Shown here: positions 43,366 to 52,238 of the stretch, in pieces
Numbering within the stretch: position 1 is the stretch's first letter
Layout of the letters: each line of letters begins with the position of its first letter
DNA from: Cyanobacteria bacterium SZAS-4
GTDB lineage: Bacteria > Cyanobacteriota > Vampirovibrionia > Obscuribacterales > Obscuribacteraceae
DNA length: 64,000 nucleotides
Assembly (NCBI GenBank): GCA_018266255.1
Contig: JAFEAT010000012.1
Location: forward strand, 1 to 64,000
Direction: 5' to 3'
Notes under the pieces: generated by a model
Databases searched by the model: none
What the model was told of the DNA's origin: nothing
Seen by the model: only the letters and a program-made list of their open reading frames with translations
Made by a program: the position numbers and the translations under genes

Positions 43366-46300
43366 TTATTCCAGCAAGCGCTTGATGAAATTCGTTACCG
43401 TCGAAAAACAGCAATTGAGACGAAGGTATATCTCGTCGGCTTGTTCCCAAGAGGATTGCTTGGCGGCTCGTTCTAGCTCCTGGCTGAGCTTTTCCAGTTC
43501 TTCGATGGTCATGACCGCGCTCAATCCTTTCAGTTGGTGAGCCTCGGTGGCTAAATCTTTATCATTGTGCTCACCAATATGATGTTTTATTGATTTGAGC
43601 AGTTTCTCACTCTCTCCCAAAAATGAGTGCAGCAGTTCGGGCATGCCCTGTTCGCCGTAAAGTGAATTGAGTTTGACAACATTGAGCGGTGCATTTGGAT
43701 CTGCTGTTTGCGGGTCAAAGTTCATCGTTGCTGGCGATGGTGGACCGTCTTTGCCAAGCCAACGCTCGAGCACGGCGATCAGTTGTTGCTTGCCGACAGG
43801 CTTGCTCATGTAGTCGTCCATGCCTGAAGCAATGCAATTTTCGCGGTCACCACGCATCGCGCTTGCAGTCATGGCAATAATGGGAATGTGTTTGCCAGTT
43901 TTTTTTTCAATTTCGCGAATGGCGCGGGTGGCTTCGAAGCCGTCCATTTCAGGCATCTGGCAGTCCATTAAAATCAAAGCGTAGTCTCCAGACTTGATCG
44001 CCTTGACGACTTCCAGTCCGGAACTAACTGGATGCGCTTCAATGCCCATTTTTTTCAACTGGCGCACTCCCAGCTCTTGCATGACCGGATTATCTTCTGC
44101 CAGAAGAATTGGTCGATCGCTGCTGTAGGCGGGACCAACCAGAGATGTTGGTGCCACGGTGGCGAAGTCTGGCAACTTGTTTTCGTTTGGTTCTCGAGTT
44201 GTTCTTGCCATCGGCTCGAACGTCGTTGTCATTTCTCGTCGGCAGAGGGAGCGAATCGTTTCTAATAATTGCGCTTGTCTAATTGGCTTGGTCAAGCATG
44301 CTGACACGCCCATAGCTAGTGCCTTGTTCACTTTTTCTCGCTCGTCGAAAGAAGTGAGAAATATGATTTTGGCCGACGACATTGATGGTGTTTCAAGCAC
44401 ATGACTGGCTAACTCGAATCCATCAATCGATTCGTTTCCTAAGTTCACGATGATGATGTTGTATGGTTCTGTGTCTTTGAAAGCTTGATTCAGGCAATCG
44501 ATAGTTGCAGCTTTCGAATTAGCGAATGTTGCTTTCACTTGGGCGCTGGAAAAATAATTTTCCAAGATTACGCGCGTTGCTTGTGCTTCATCTACAACTA
44601 AAATTTTGGCGTTGCTCAGGTCTCCTGTTTCGCTCGCCATCTCTTGTTCGTGCGCGAACGGCACTGTAAACCAGAAGGTTGAACCCTCGCCTTCCGTACT
44701 CTTAACGCCGATTTCACCACCCATTAATTCGACCAGATTTTTGCAAATCGACAGACCTAATCCGGTGCCGCCGTATCGGCGGGTTGTTGAACCGTCTGCC
44801 TGCACGAATGGTTGAAACAGCAGTCTCCGAGCTTCTTCCGAGACGCCGATGCCGGTGTCGCTCACCTCTATTCGCAGGAGGATTTGTCCATTGCTCTCAT
44901 TGTTGACACGCACCGCCCGCAACACCACTTCGCCTTTTTCGGTAAACTTGATTGCGTTGCTGGTCAAATTCAACAATATCTGGCGCAGTCTAACCGGATC
45001 ACCCGAGAGAGTTTCTGGGATGTATGGATCTATCTCTGTGAGCAGTTCTATTCCTTTTCGTCGCGCTGTGGAAGACAGCAAATCAGCGCAGCTCTCCAAG
45101 ATTGAATTGATGCCGAATTCTATAGATTCGAGTTCGACTTTGCCTGCTTCGATTTTCGAGAAATCGAGAATGTCGTTGATGATCGTGAGCAGCGATTCGG
45201 CTGATTCTCTGACGATTTTTGCGAATTGCTTTTGTTCGTCTGTCAAAGCGGTGTCGAGCAGCAAATCTGACATGCCTATGACAGCGCTGATCGGAGTGCG
45301 CACTTCATGACTGATGTTTGCGACGAATTCCGATTTCAGTCTCGATGCTTGAAGCGCCTGATCGTAAGCCACTTCTAGCTTGTGAGTGAGCAGCTCCAAC
45401 TCGCGGTTTACAGCAGCCAGAATACCAACTCGTTGTGCCAGGTCTTGATTGAGATGTTTGATCTTGTCTTGCGCGCTCTTCAGGTCGGAGATGTCCATCA
45501 TCATGCCGTTCCAGACCACGTCTCCATTGCTCATGGCCGTGGGAGTAGAGGACGCCTGCACCCATCTGATTTTTCCACTTCGAGTGACAATACGACCTTC
45601 GAACTTGAAAATACTGAGGTTCTCGACTGATTCCTGAATCGCCTGTGCCATGACCAATCGATCGTCTTCATGGATGACTGTGTCGAAGACTAGTTCTGGG
45701 TCGTCTTGAAGCTCTTTTGGACCATACTCCATGAGCGTTCGGCAGCTTTCACTTATATAGGGGAATGACCGTGAGCCGTCGGCATGAAGTGTAAATTGAT
45801 AAATCAAACCAGGCATGTGCCGAGTCACGTTCTCCAGCCTCGCTTCACTTTCTTTGAGCGAAAGTTCGGCAATTGCGCGCGCCCTGTTTAGCTCATCGTG
45901 AGCTAATTTCTCTTCTGTCACGTCGATGGCGAAAACTATGATGCCAACGATGTTACCGTTGGCATCATGGCAAGGAATTTTGTCTGTTTGCACCCATTTC
46001 TTTTCACCACTGGCGGTGAGCACTTGTTCCAGAATATTTACTTTCGGACGCCCCGAGTTGATCACGATCAGGTCATCTTCATAGTATTTTTGAGCTTCTT
46101 CAGGATAAACTTCGTAGCATGATTTGCCGATCAATTCTTCTGGCAGTTTTCCCAGCGATGCTGCCGCTGCCGCGTTGACGTTCAAAATTCGGTTTTCGCA
46201 GTCTTTGTACCAAACCATGGCTGGCACAGAGTCAAAAATCAGTTGGGTCTCTTCCTTTTGCTGAACGGCGTTTGCCGCATCCAGCGAAATTCCGAACATG

Positions 46301-46638
46301 ACTGTCGGTTTGCTCTTTTCGCCAACGATGTTGACAATTTCTCTTAGCCAACAGTAGCTGCCGTCTTTTTTGCGACGACGCAAAACTGTGTCGTAGAAGG
46401 TGATTCCCTGTTGAAACTCTTCGCTCAGCCTGGCCTGGTCATCTTCGTGAAGACTGTCTGCCCATAGCGATTTGATTTGCAAACATTCTTCAGCTGTATA
46501 GCCCAATAGCAGATGCACCACATTGTTGATCTGCGTCAGAGTGTGTGTTTGCATGTCCATTCGCCACACAATTCCGCCCAAAGAATTAAGAAATTCTTTG
46601 TTGGGAGTGCTCGATTGCTCAGCTTCTATCTGTGACAT
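43366..46638 (-). CDS. Hybrid sensor histidine kinase: PAS3-HisKA-HATPase-REC-REC-Hpt
   Basis: 1090 residues, no membrane helix. Three PAS domains (about 15-125, 130-245, 270-390), a coiled coil to 430, HisKA with His444 in NISHEVRTP, HATPase (about 555-665: N-box [24 protein letters not shown]). First receiver (about 677-800) has lost the phosphoacceptor Asp (Asn732 in IIIVNLGN) but keeps Asp/Glu at the loop and LTKPI. Second receiver (about 843-962) is intact (Asp892 in [13 protein letters not shown]). Hpt domain (about 1000-1090) has His1034 in EAHQLKG. It can carry a full phosphorelay, His444 to Asp892 to His1034, with the first receiver as a non-phosphorylated regulatory module. The partner response regulator is not adjacent. 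Confidence 0.93.
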   Translation of the reverse strand: MSQIEAEQSSTPNKEFLNSLGGIVWRMDMQTHTLTQINNVVHLLLGYTAEECLQIKSLWADSLHEDDQARLSEEFQQGITFYDTVLRRRKKDGSYCWLREIVNIVGEKSKPTVMFGISLDAANAVQQKEETQLIFDSVPAMVWYKDCENRILNVNAAAAASLGKLPEELIGKSCYEVYPEEAQKYYEDDLIVINSGRPKVNILEQVLTASGEKKWVQTDKIPCHDANGNIVGIIVFAIDVTEEKLAHDELNRARAIAELSLKESEARLENVTRHMPGLIYQFTLHADGSRSFPYISESCRTLMEYGPKELQDDPELVFDTVIHEDDRLVMAQAIQESVENLSIFKFEGRIVTRSGKIRWVQASSTPTAMSNGDVVWNGMMMDISDLKSAQDKIKHLNQDLAQRVGILAAVNRELELLTHKLEVAYDQALQASRLKSEFVANISHEVRTPISAVIGMSDLLLDTALTDEQKQFAKIVRESAESLLTIINDILDFSKIEAGKVELESIEFGINSILESCADLLSSTARRKGIELLTEIDPYIPETLSGDPVRLRQILLNLTSNAIKFTEKGEVVLRAVRVNNESNGQILLRIEVSDTGIGVSEEARRLLFQPFVQADGSTTRRYGGTGLGLSICKNLVELMGGEIGVKSTEGEGSTFWFTVPFAHEQEMASETGDLSNAKILVVDEAQATRVILENYFSSAQVKATFANSKAATIDCLNQAFKDTEPYNIIIVNLGNESIDGFELASHVLETPSMSSAKIIFLTSFDEREKVNKALAMGVSACLTKPIRQAQLLETIRSLCRREMTTTFEPMARTTREPNENKLPDFATVAPTSLVGPAYSSDRPILLAEDNPVMQELGVRQLKKMGIEAHPVSSGLEVVKAIKSGDYALILMDCQMPEMDGFEATRAIREIEKKTGKHIPIIAMTASAMRGDRENCIASGMDDYMSKPVGKQQLIAVLERWLGKDGPPSPATMNFDPQTADPNAPLNVVKLNSLYGEQGMPELLHSFLGESEKLLKSIKHHIGEHNDKDLATEAHQLKGLSAVMTIEELEKLSQELERAAKQSSWEQADEIYLRLNCCFSTVTNFIKRLLE

Positions 46639-46752
46639 TGATTTTAGGGGTGGCTAAGGCATTGATTCGGATACTTAGATCATAGCTCAGGAGATAACCC
46701 ACACTGCCAATTTTGGTGTATTTCTTGGGTGTTCACCTGGTCGCTAGACCAA

Positions 46753-46777
46753 ATTCGCAGCTAGCGAATGTTATAAG
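46753..46777 (+). promoter_or_regulatory. Possible promoter with overlapping inverted repeat
   Basis: ATTCGC-AGCTA-GCGAAT (46753-46769) directly precedes TATAAG (46772-46777), a -10-like element 19 bp before the GT-C gene. TCGCTAG at 46741-46747 repeats the arm. The gap 46639-46795 holds nothing else. Confidence 0.3.
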
Positions 46778-46795
46778 ACCCACGATCGTGCGTGT

Positions 46796-48121
46796 ATGCT
46801 TGAGCAGATGCGAATCTCACGCCAATTGCTACTAATCATTTTTGTCTACTTCCTGACCCGGTTGCCCTGGCTCTTCTCAGTGCCTATGGCCGAGGCGCCA
46901 GACGAGTTTTCCCATTACTGGGTTTTTCGCTTTATGGCCGAGCATCTGCGTCTTCCCTCGGCGGTCGAGGTAGCGGCCGGCGGACCTTCTGGCGTTTATG
47001 GCTCGCTTCCCCAGCTCGGTTATATTCCCCATGTACTGGTTTGCAAAATTTTGCCAATCGGCGATCTTTCACTGGTGGGACGATTTGGCAGTCTTTTCGC
47101 AGGATTGGTTGCGGTAGTCGCCGCATATTTTATCGGTATGGAAATTTTTGACGTCGCTGCGATTGCACTATCGCTGCCACTGATAATGGTCTTTCATCCA
47201 CAACTCGTCTTTATCAATTCGTACTCGAATTCTGATACCACTGCCTGCGCTCTCACATCGTTGACGTTGTATCTGTGCGTGCGCATTTTGAAAGCTGGGC
47301 TGACCACTAAAAAGGCTTTACTTTTGGGCTTCTTGCTCGGTTGGACGGCGCTGACCAAATATTCGGGGGTGGCTTTGTTCCCGGCCACATTGGTGGCATT
47401 GTTGACGGCTTTCTACATTCATAAAGTCTCCTTTGGCAAAGGCATTCAATACTTACTGATTGTTGGTGGCACTTTTGCAGCAACTTGCGGCTGGTGGTTT
47501 GTGCATTCGATGCAGGAGTTCAACGGTGACCTACTGGGCACAAAAACGATGAGAGAAACGTGGGCTCGCACTTACAACAGACCACTCGAATTCCACATGC
47601 CTGTCTCGCATGTGATTAAAGACAAGGTATTCTGGAGCACTGTCCATGACAGCTTTTGGGGCGTCTTTGGATATATGACTAGATTCTTGTGGTCTCAAAT
47701 TTACTACACCTATTTAGGATTTTTGCTGCTCGCCATCGCCGGCGGTGCGCGTGCTTTGTTCACTCAACTGAGGGGCTGGAAGTCAGAATCGGTAAACGTG
47801 ACCGTCAATCGTGAGCGATTAACAGCTCCTGCTATTTGGTGTATGTTTGCGATTCTGGTGTTCGTAAATATCGCCGCCATGGTGGTTGGTGCCTCCATGA
47901 ACCTGGGCGGCGCCCAGGGGCGATATCTTCTTCCATCCGAAATTGCTTTGCTAGCACTTTTGGTTGGCGGACTTTCGAAGTTGGGCAAAATCGGAAATTA
48001 TCTAGTTATTGGGTTGGTGGCGTTCAATGTCGTTGTGGTGATTGGTGCGTTCATCATGTTGATCAACACCAAAATGCCTGAGTCAGCTCAACGATATGGA
48101 TTTACGACAAAATTGTACTAG
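46796..48121 (+). CDS. GT-C-type membrane protein (DUF2142-like glycosyltransferase)
   Basis: 441 residues with about 10-11 membrane helices. After the first helix, the loop has MAEAPDEFSHYW, close to the PDExxH acidic motif of DUF2142/PMT-like GT-C enzymes, which use a lipid-linked sugar donor. LVFINSYSNSDTTACALTSLTLY and WTALTKYSGVALFP continue the family pattern. Likely transfers sugars from undecaprenyl- or dolichyl-like carriers to a lipid or protein in the envelope. It stands alone. Two starts (46796 and ATG 46808) are possible. Confidence 0.75.
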   Translation: MLEQMRISRQLLLIIFVYFLTRLPWLFSVPMAEAPDEFSHYWVFRFMAEHLRLPSAVEVAAGGPSGVYGSLPQLGYIPHVLVCKILPIGDLSLVGRFGSLFAGLVAVVAAYFIGMEIFDVAAIALSLPLIMVFHPQLVFINSYSNSDTTACALTSLTLYLCVRILKAGLTTKKALLLGFLLGWTALTKYSGVALFPATLVALLTAFYIHKVSFGKGIQYLLIVGGTFAATCGWWFVHSMQEFNGDLLGTKTMRETWARTYNRPLEFHMPVSHVIKDKVFWSTVHDSFWGVFGYMTRFLWSQIYYTYLGFLLLAIAGGARALFTQLRGWKSESVNVTVNRERLTAPAIWCMFAILVFVNIAAMVVGASMNLGGAQGRYLLPSEIALLALLVGGLSKLGKIGNYLVIGLVAFNVVVVIGAFIMLINTKMPESAQRYGFTTKLY

Positions 48122-48232
48122 TCAACAAAAATTTTTTTCCATCGCTCTGCGATCAGCTTGAAATCCTGTATGGTCTGCTGGGAGAGGCTTTGTGGATGCT
48201 GATGCAGGTGCGAAATTGTGGGCTATCAACAC

Positions 48233-48262
48233 TTGGTAGATTTCGTTATCCCGGAGTACAAT
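48233..48262 (+). promoter_or_regulatory. Probable promoter of the XRE gene
   Basis: TTGGTA (48233-48238), 18-bp spacer, TACAAT (48257-48262), 50 bp before the first ATG of the regulator. Confidence 0.45.
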
Positions 48263-48311
48263 AGAAGTATGGATTCTTTTTCGATCTGAATAATGGCTAT
48301 TTCTGTGCTTA

Positions 48312-48635
48312 ATGGTGTCTGCCGTGGAAATGCTTGAGCGTATGGGATTGATTATTGCTGCCAAGCGCGCTGAGATGTGTATTGGTCAAAAGGAGCTTGC
48401 TGACAGGGCGGGCATCCACCGGACCTACATAAGTGATATTGAGCGTGGTAGAAGGAATGTCACGATCGGTACGCTAAATAAGATCGCGGAAGTGCTGGGT
48501 ATGACAGTAGGCGGACTTTTGACTACCGCTGAAAAGCCGGGTGCTGAGCTTGAATTGAAGCCCGCAAACGGGAATTCTGTTGCAGAACTCGATCTGCCAG
48601 AACTAAAACCAGAAGTCGATAAACGAATTTCGTAA
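48312..48635 (+). CDS. XRE-family HTH regulator
   Basis: 107 residues from ATG 48312 (an ATG at 48330 is also possible). The HTH_3 domain covers about 14-70: IIAAKRAEMCIGQKELADRAG, HRTYISDIERGRRNVT, LNKIAEVLGMTVGGLL. The tail is Glu/Leu/Pro-rich and short. Such stand-alone regulators usually bind as dimers, but the target is not clear; no toxin or phage gene is near it. The next gene is convergent. Confidence 0.9.
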   Translation: MVSAVEMLERMGLIIAAKRAEMCIGQKELADRAGIHRTYISDIERGRRNVTIGTLNKIAEVLGMTVGGLLTTAEKPGAELELKPANGNSVAELDLPELKPEVDKRIS

Positions 48636-48777
48636 TCTGTCAATCAACCTTTCGAGTTATTCGAACGTGAAGTCAACGTGTGGTCGCTTCTGTCGACTTC
48701 ACTTTCACTTCATTCAGCGGTCTCGCCGCAGCAGCACTGGCTGGCGCAATGTTCAAACATTCGCTCGCACTGTCAAG

Positions 48778-51700
48778 CTAGTAGACGAGTTGCAGCTGTG
48801 AGTGTCCGTCAACCTTGGTCACTGCGATCTGGTTCGGGAACATCTCTTTGATGTCGGCCATGTGAGTAATTACCAAAATGCGTGCAAAGTCGGTTTGTAC
48901 TGCACGAATAGCTTTCACCAATCTGTCTCGGCTGACTTCGTCTTGCGAACCAAATCCTTCGTCGATGATCAGGGTTTCCAACCGAGCCCCAGATCGTCTA
49001 GCGAGCAGTCGCGATAGAGCAACCCTCACCGCGAAATTCACCTTGAAGGCCTCGCCCCCGCTAAACAATTCGTAGTTGCGAGTGCCCATCTCATCGGCGA
49101 TGACTAATTCCAATGTTTCGGTAATGCCACCAGATTTAGTTTTATTTTGCGTTATCAATCCCACATGCATTTTATTTTCAGTCAATCTCGATAATATGCG
49201 GTTGGATTCCGTTTCAATTTCTGGAATCGCATTTTCGATGATTACGGCTTGGATACCTTTCTTTCCAAATGCTTCGGCGAGAAAGAGGAAATCGTCGATT
49301 TCCTTTTTGCAGTCTTCCAGTAGTTTCTTTTGCGCGACTAGTTCGCCCAGATCTTTGTTTAGTCTGTCGAGGGTCGATTCAAGCACTGCTACTTTCTTTC
49401 CAAGCTGCTCTCGTTCTAGCTGATTAGCCGCCAGTTCTGTTGATTTGGCATTGAGTTCAAGCTTGAGAGTGGGAGCGTTTTCGACCTGAACTTTAAGTTT
49501 CATCAGGTCACCCTCGAGCGACACAACAAGGGTCTGTTTGCTTTCGAGCATGTCGCGGCAAGACTTTTCTGATTGTTCCAGGGCTGGTCGGTCAGTCAAA
49601 GCGCGCTGCAAATCTCTAAACAGTTCACTGTTCGGCAGTAGTTCTGAGATTTGATGCTTGAGCGCGTCGTGAACATTGCGGTCATATCCAAGACCGTTCA
49701 GTTTCTCATGCAGACTTCTAAGTTGATCGCGAATTTCGTCGCCATAGCTTTCACTGGAGATTTGATTTGTCAGATTTGCGACCTTCTCTTCATAAAGCGG
49801 CAGCTCGTTTTGCAATCGCTGCACCTCAGCCTTGTCGCGCTGTAGCTGTTGGTAGCGAGATTCAATGTGTCGCTGCATGCGCAGCTGACTTTGCAGATTG
49901 GAATATACTAACGGGTCAAACTCCAATTTGTGTATTTCTGCTTTCAGCGATATCAAGCTTTCCTTTTCGAGCTGCGCGTAGTCGAGTTTTTCTAACCTGA
50001 CGCGCGTTGCTGCAACTTCATTTTTTAGTTGCAAGATCTGATTCTCAGCGCGTTCGATGGCGCCAAGCTTTTCGTTGTACTGCCCTATTTGAATGTCCAG
50101 TCGTTTTCGGCCGTCGAGTGTTTTTCGCAACTCCGCATATTGTTTCCTGAGAGTGGCTCGCTCTATTTCGAAACGCATGCATTGATCTTTTAATTCGGAG
50201 ATTTGCGCGTCCATCGCTTCGTTTTGCTGCAAATAACGAGTGACAACTGCTGCACGATCGACTATCGGTGCCGAGCACAAGGGACAGATGCTGGAGTCGG
50301 CGTGGGCGTGCAGCTCTGACACTTTTTCTAGATTCTCTTTTTGATTGCGTTTGAGCTGTTCGATTGACTGTTCAGTTGTCTCCAGAGCCGACTTCATCTG
50401 CAGACCTTTTTCTTGCACAAGGTCAAATTCAGTTTCGAGTTTTTCTAGTTGAGATGTTTCTTCTTCGAGAAGGATTTTTTGATTCGTCAGCAAATCTTTG
50501 CTGAGAAGTAATTTCTCGAGATCCTGCGCCGAAAGTTCTTTCTGTCCTAAATCAGCCTCTAGTCTGATTCTTGATTCTGCAATGATCGACTGCAGTTCAT
50601 TCACCCGAATAGTCAATTTAGTGAAAGTTTCCTGACACTTTGTCATTTCAGTTTCTTGTTTGACAAGTTCTTTATAGTGACTATATGAATTCTCAATTTT
50701 TTCTGTATCTTGCAGGTCGGCGGTGAGCTTTTGCAATCTTTTCTGCGTTTCAGCAAGATTGGCTTGAGCTCCTCCTAATTCGTATTCTATGCGACTGCGG
50801 ATTTTGGCCAGCTGAGTTTGCAGGTCGAGTTTTTGAGCGGTTAACTCTTGCATCGATAAAGCTTTCCGATCGAGTTCTTCTGCTTCGAGTTTCAAGGTTT
50901 GGAATCGTTTTGCGGCACTTTCAATTTCGGGAGATTGCTTGAGCAAAACATCGATCTCGCCCAATCGCCGCTCCAGATCTAGTTTCTGTGCCGCCAGCTT
51001 TTCGATGTCGCTGTTCAGATCGGCAAGTTGTGATGTGCTTGATTCGATGCGCTGTTCAGCCAGCGAAATTTGCTGCCAATCTTTTGTCAGCTGTTCGAGC
51101 AAATTTGCGGTCTGTTGAGTGCGCTCACTTGAAACTTCGAATTCGACTCGCAATTCTGCAAGTGCTAATTTCGTTTCCTCAAATCGAGTCTCAGTCTCGG
51201 TTTGTGTGCTTAGCGCATTTTCAAGATAGTCCGCTTTTGCCTTAAGAGTTCGGGCGGAGTCTTTTGCTTTTGCTTGCAGTCGATCGAAGTATGACAGTCC
51301 CAAAATTTCAGAAAGAACTTGTTTCCGTTCTGATGGTAGTCGCGTAGTGAATTCGTCGGCTCTTCCCTGACGAAGATAGGCGCTATTGACGAAGGTGTCG
51401 AAGTCCATTCGCAGCAGATCGCAGATGGTCTTCTGTGTTTCGCGCATGCTTCCAGATGTGAGCGTTCGCCAGGACCCTTCACCGTCTGATGCGCCACCAA
51501 TTTGAGAAGTTCCAGCGTCTGCAGTAGCTCCGCCGGCACCTACTGCCGCTAACACCTGGGTTTCGCTGCTAAAAACCTGCAGTTCCAGAGTGCCTTTGCT
51601 GGTGCCCTTGGTACCACTTTTTGAGCTGCCTTTTTGACGCGACCGACGCACTCGATAGCGCTGCCCTTCATGGGTAAAGACAATGTCGACCCACATCTCT

Positions 51701-51894
51701 TTTTCGGTCAATCTGATCATTTCATCAGATGAAGCTCGTGCACATTCCCAAAGTGACCAGGTGATTGCATCGAGCAATGCAGACTTACCGGCGCCGTTCT
51801 GACCGGACAGACAAGCTACATCGACTCCCGACAGATCGAGTGTCGCGTCGGAGTAGCTCATAAAATTATGCAGCGTAAGACTATTGAGTATCAC
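48778..51894 (-). CDS. sbcC: SbcC/Rad50-type ATPase
   Basis: 1038 residues from GTG 51894. Walker A at 32-39 (GQNGAGKS), a long coiled coil on either side of a zinc hook (CPLC around residue 540, in SSICPLCSAPIVD), then the ABC signature (FSGGEAFKVNFAVRVALSRLLA) and Walker B (LIIDEGFGSQD). It is the ATPase subunit of the Mre11-Rad50-like exonuclease that trims hairpins and double-strand ends. The usual partner nuclease SbcD would be just upstream, but that side is a 308-bp intergenic region and then an unrelated divergent gene; sbcD must be elsewhere. Confidence 0.95.
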   Translation of the reverse strand: MILNSLTLHNFMSYSDATLDLSGVDVACLSGQNGAGKSALLDAITWSLWECARASSDEMIRLTEKEMWVDIVFTHEGQRYRVRRSRQKGSSKSGTKGTSKGTLELQVFSSETQVLAAVGAGGATADAGTSQIGGASDGEGSWRTLTSGSMRETQKTICDLLRMDFDTFVNSAYLRQGRADEFTTRLPSERKQVLSEILGLSYFDRLQAKAKDSARTLKAKADYLENALSTQTETETRFEETKLALAELRVEFEVSSERTQQTANLLEQLTKDWQQISLAEQRIESSTSQLADLNSDIEKLAAQKLDLERRLGEIDVLLKQSPEIESAAKRFQTLKLEAEELDRKALSMQELTAQKLDLQTQLAKIRSRIEYELGGAQANLAETQKRLQKLTADLQDTEKIENSYSHYKELVKQETEMTKCQETFTKLTIRVNELQSIIAESRIRLEADLGQKELSAQDLEKLLLSKDLLTNQKILLEEETSQLEKLETEFDLVQEKGLQMKSALETTEQSIEQLKRNQKENLEKVSELHAHADSSICPLCSAPIVDRAAVVTRYLQQNEAMDAQISELKDQCMRFEIERATLRKQYAELRKTLDGRKRLDIQIGQYNEKLGAIERAENQILQLKNEVAATRVRLEKLDYAQLEKESLISLKAEIHKLEFDPLVYSNLQSQLRMQRHIESRYQQLQRDKAEVQRLQNELPLYEEKVANLTNQISSESYGDEIRDQLRSLHEKLNGLGYDRNVHDALKHQISELLPNSELFRDLQRALTDRPALEQSEKSCRDMLESKQTLVVSLEGDLMKLKVQVENAPTLKLELNAKSTELAANQLEREQLGKKVAVLESTLDRLNKDLGELVAQKKLLEDCKKEIDDFLFLAEAFGKKGIQAVIIENAIPEIETESNRILSRLTENKMHVGLITQNKTKSGGITETLELVIADEMGTRNYELFSGGEAFKVNFAVRVALSRLLARRSGARLETLIIDEGFGSQDEVSRDRLVKAIRAVQTDFARILVITHMADIKEMFPNQIAVTKVDGHSQLQLVY

Positions 51895-51979
51895 GTCACT
51901 ATTGATTCTAACGGAGATGCAACCATACTAGTCATGCCCTTTTTTTCACAATTGAAGCACCATTGTGGTATCACAATCG

Positions 51980-52047
51980 ATATCACATTGCTATCCGTTG
52001 TCGATCTGTATATGTGTCGATACGTCCTGCGTATTGATAGGTGATAT
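51980..52047. promoter_or_regulatory. Dense dyads in the sbcC divergent region
   Basis: In the 308-bp gap 51895-52202, ATATCAC-attg-CTATC (51980-51995) faces GATAG-GTGATAT (52036-52047). Between them are ATACG-tcctg-CGTAT (52020-52034) and direct repeats TGTCGAT. This is richer than the other gaps and could be a divergent operator region. Confidence 0.35.
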
Positions 52048-52238
52048 GGCGTGTTTCGGGTCAGTTGAGACCGTATATACATTTTGACTTCCTCCAGTGC
52101 TATCTATTTGATATACGTACATGAGTGCCAAAAAGTTCAAATCCGGGTGCAAAACCCGTAATGTTTAGCCCGCATTGATTGTCTCGATCTGTTCTCGTTT
52201 GATTGCCAGTCGGGACGTTTTCGGTCAAACTGAAATCC

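Noticed and set aside
48667..48702. GTGAAGTC...GACTTCAC inverted repeat between convergent genes
   Set aside because: A 20-nt loop and no T-tract make it weak as a terminator; left unassigned.
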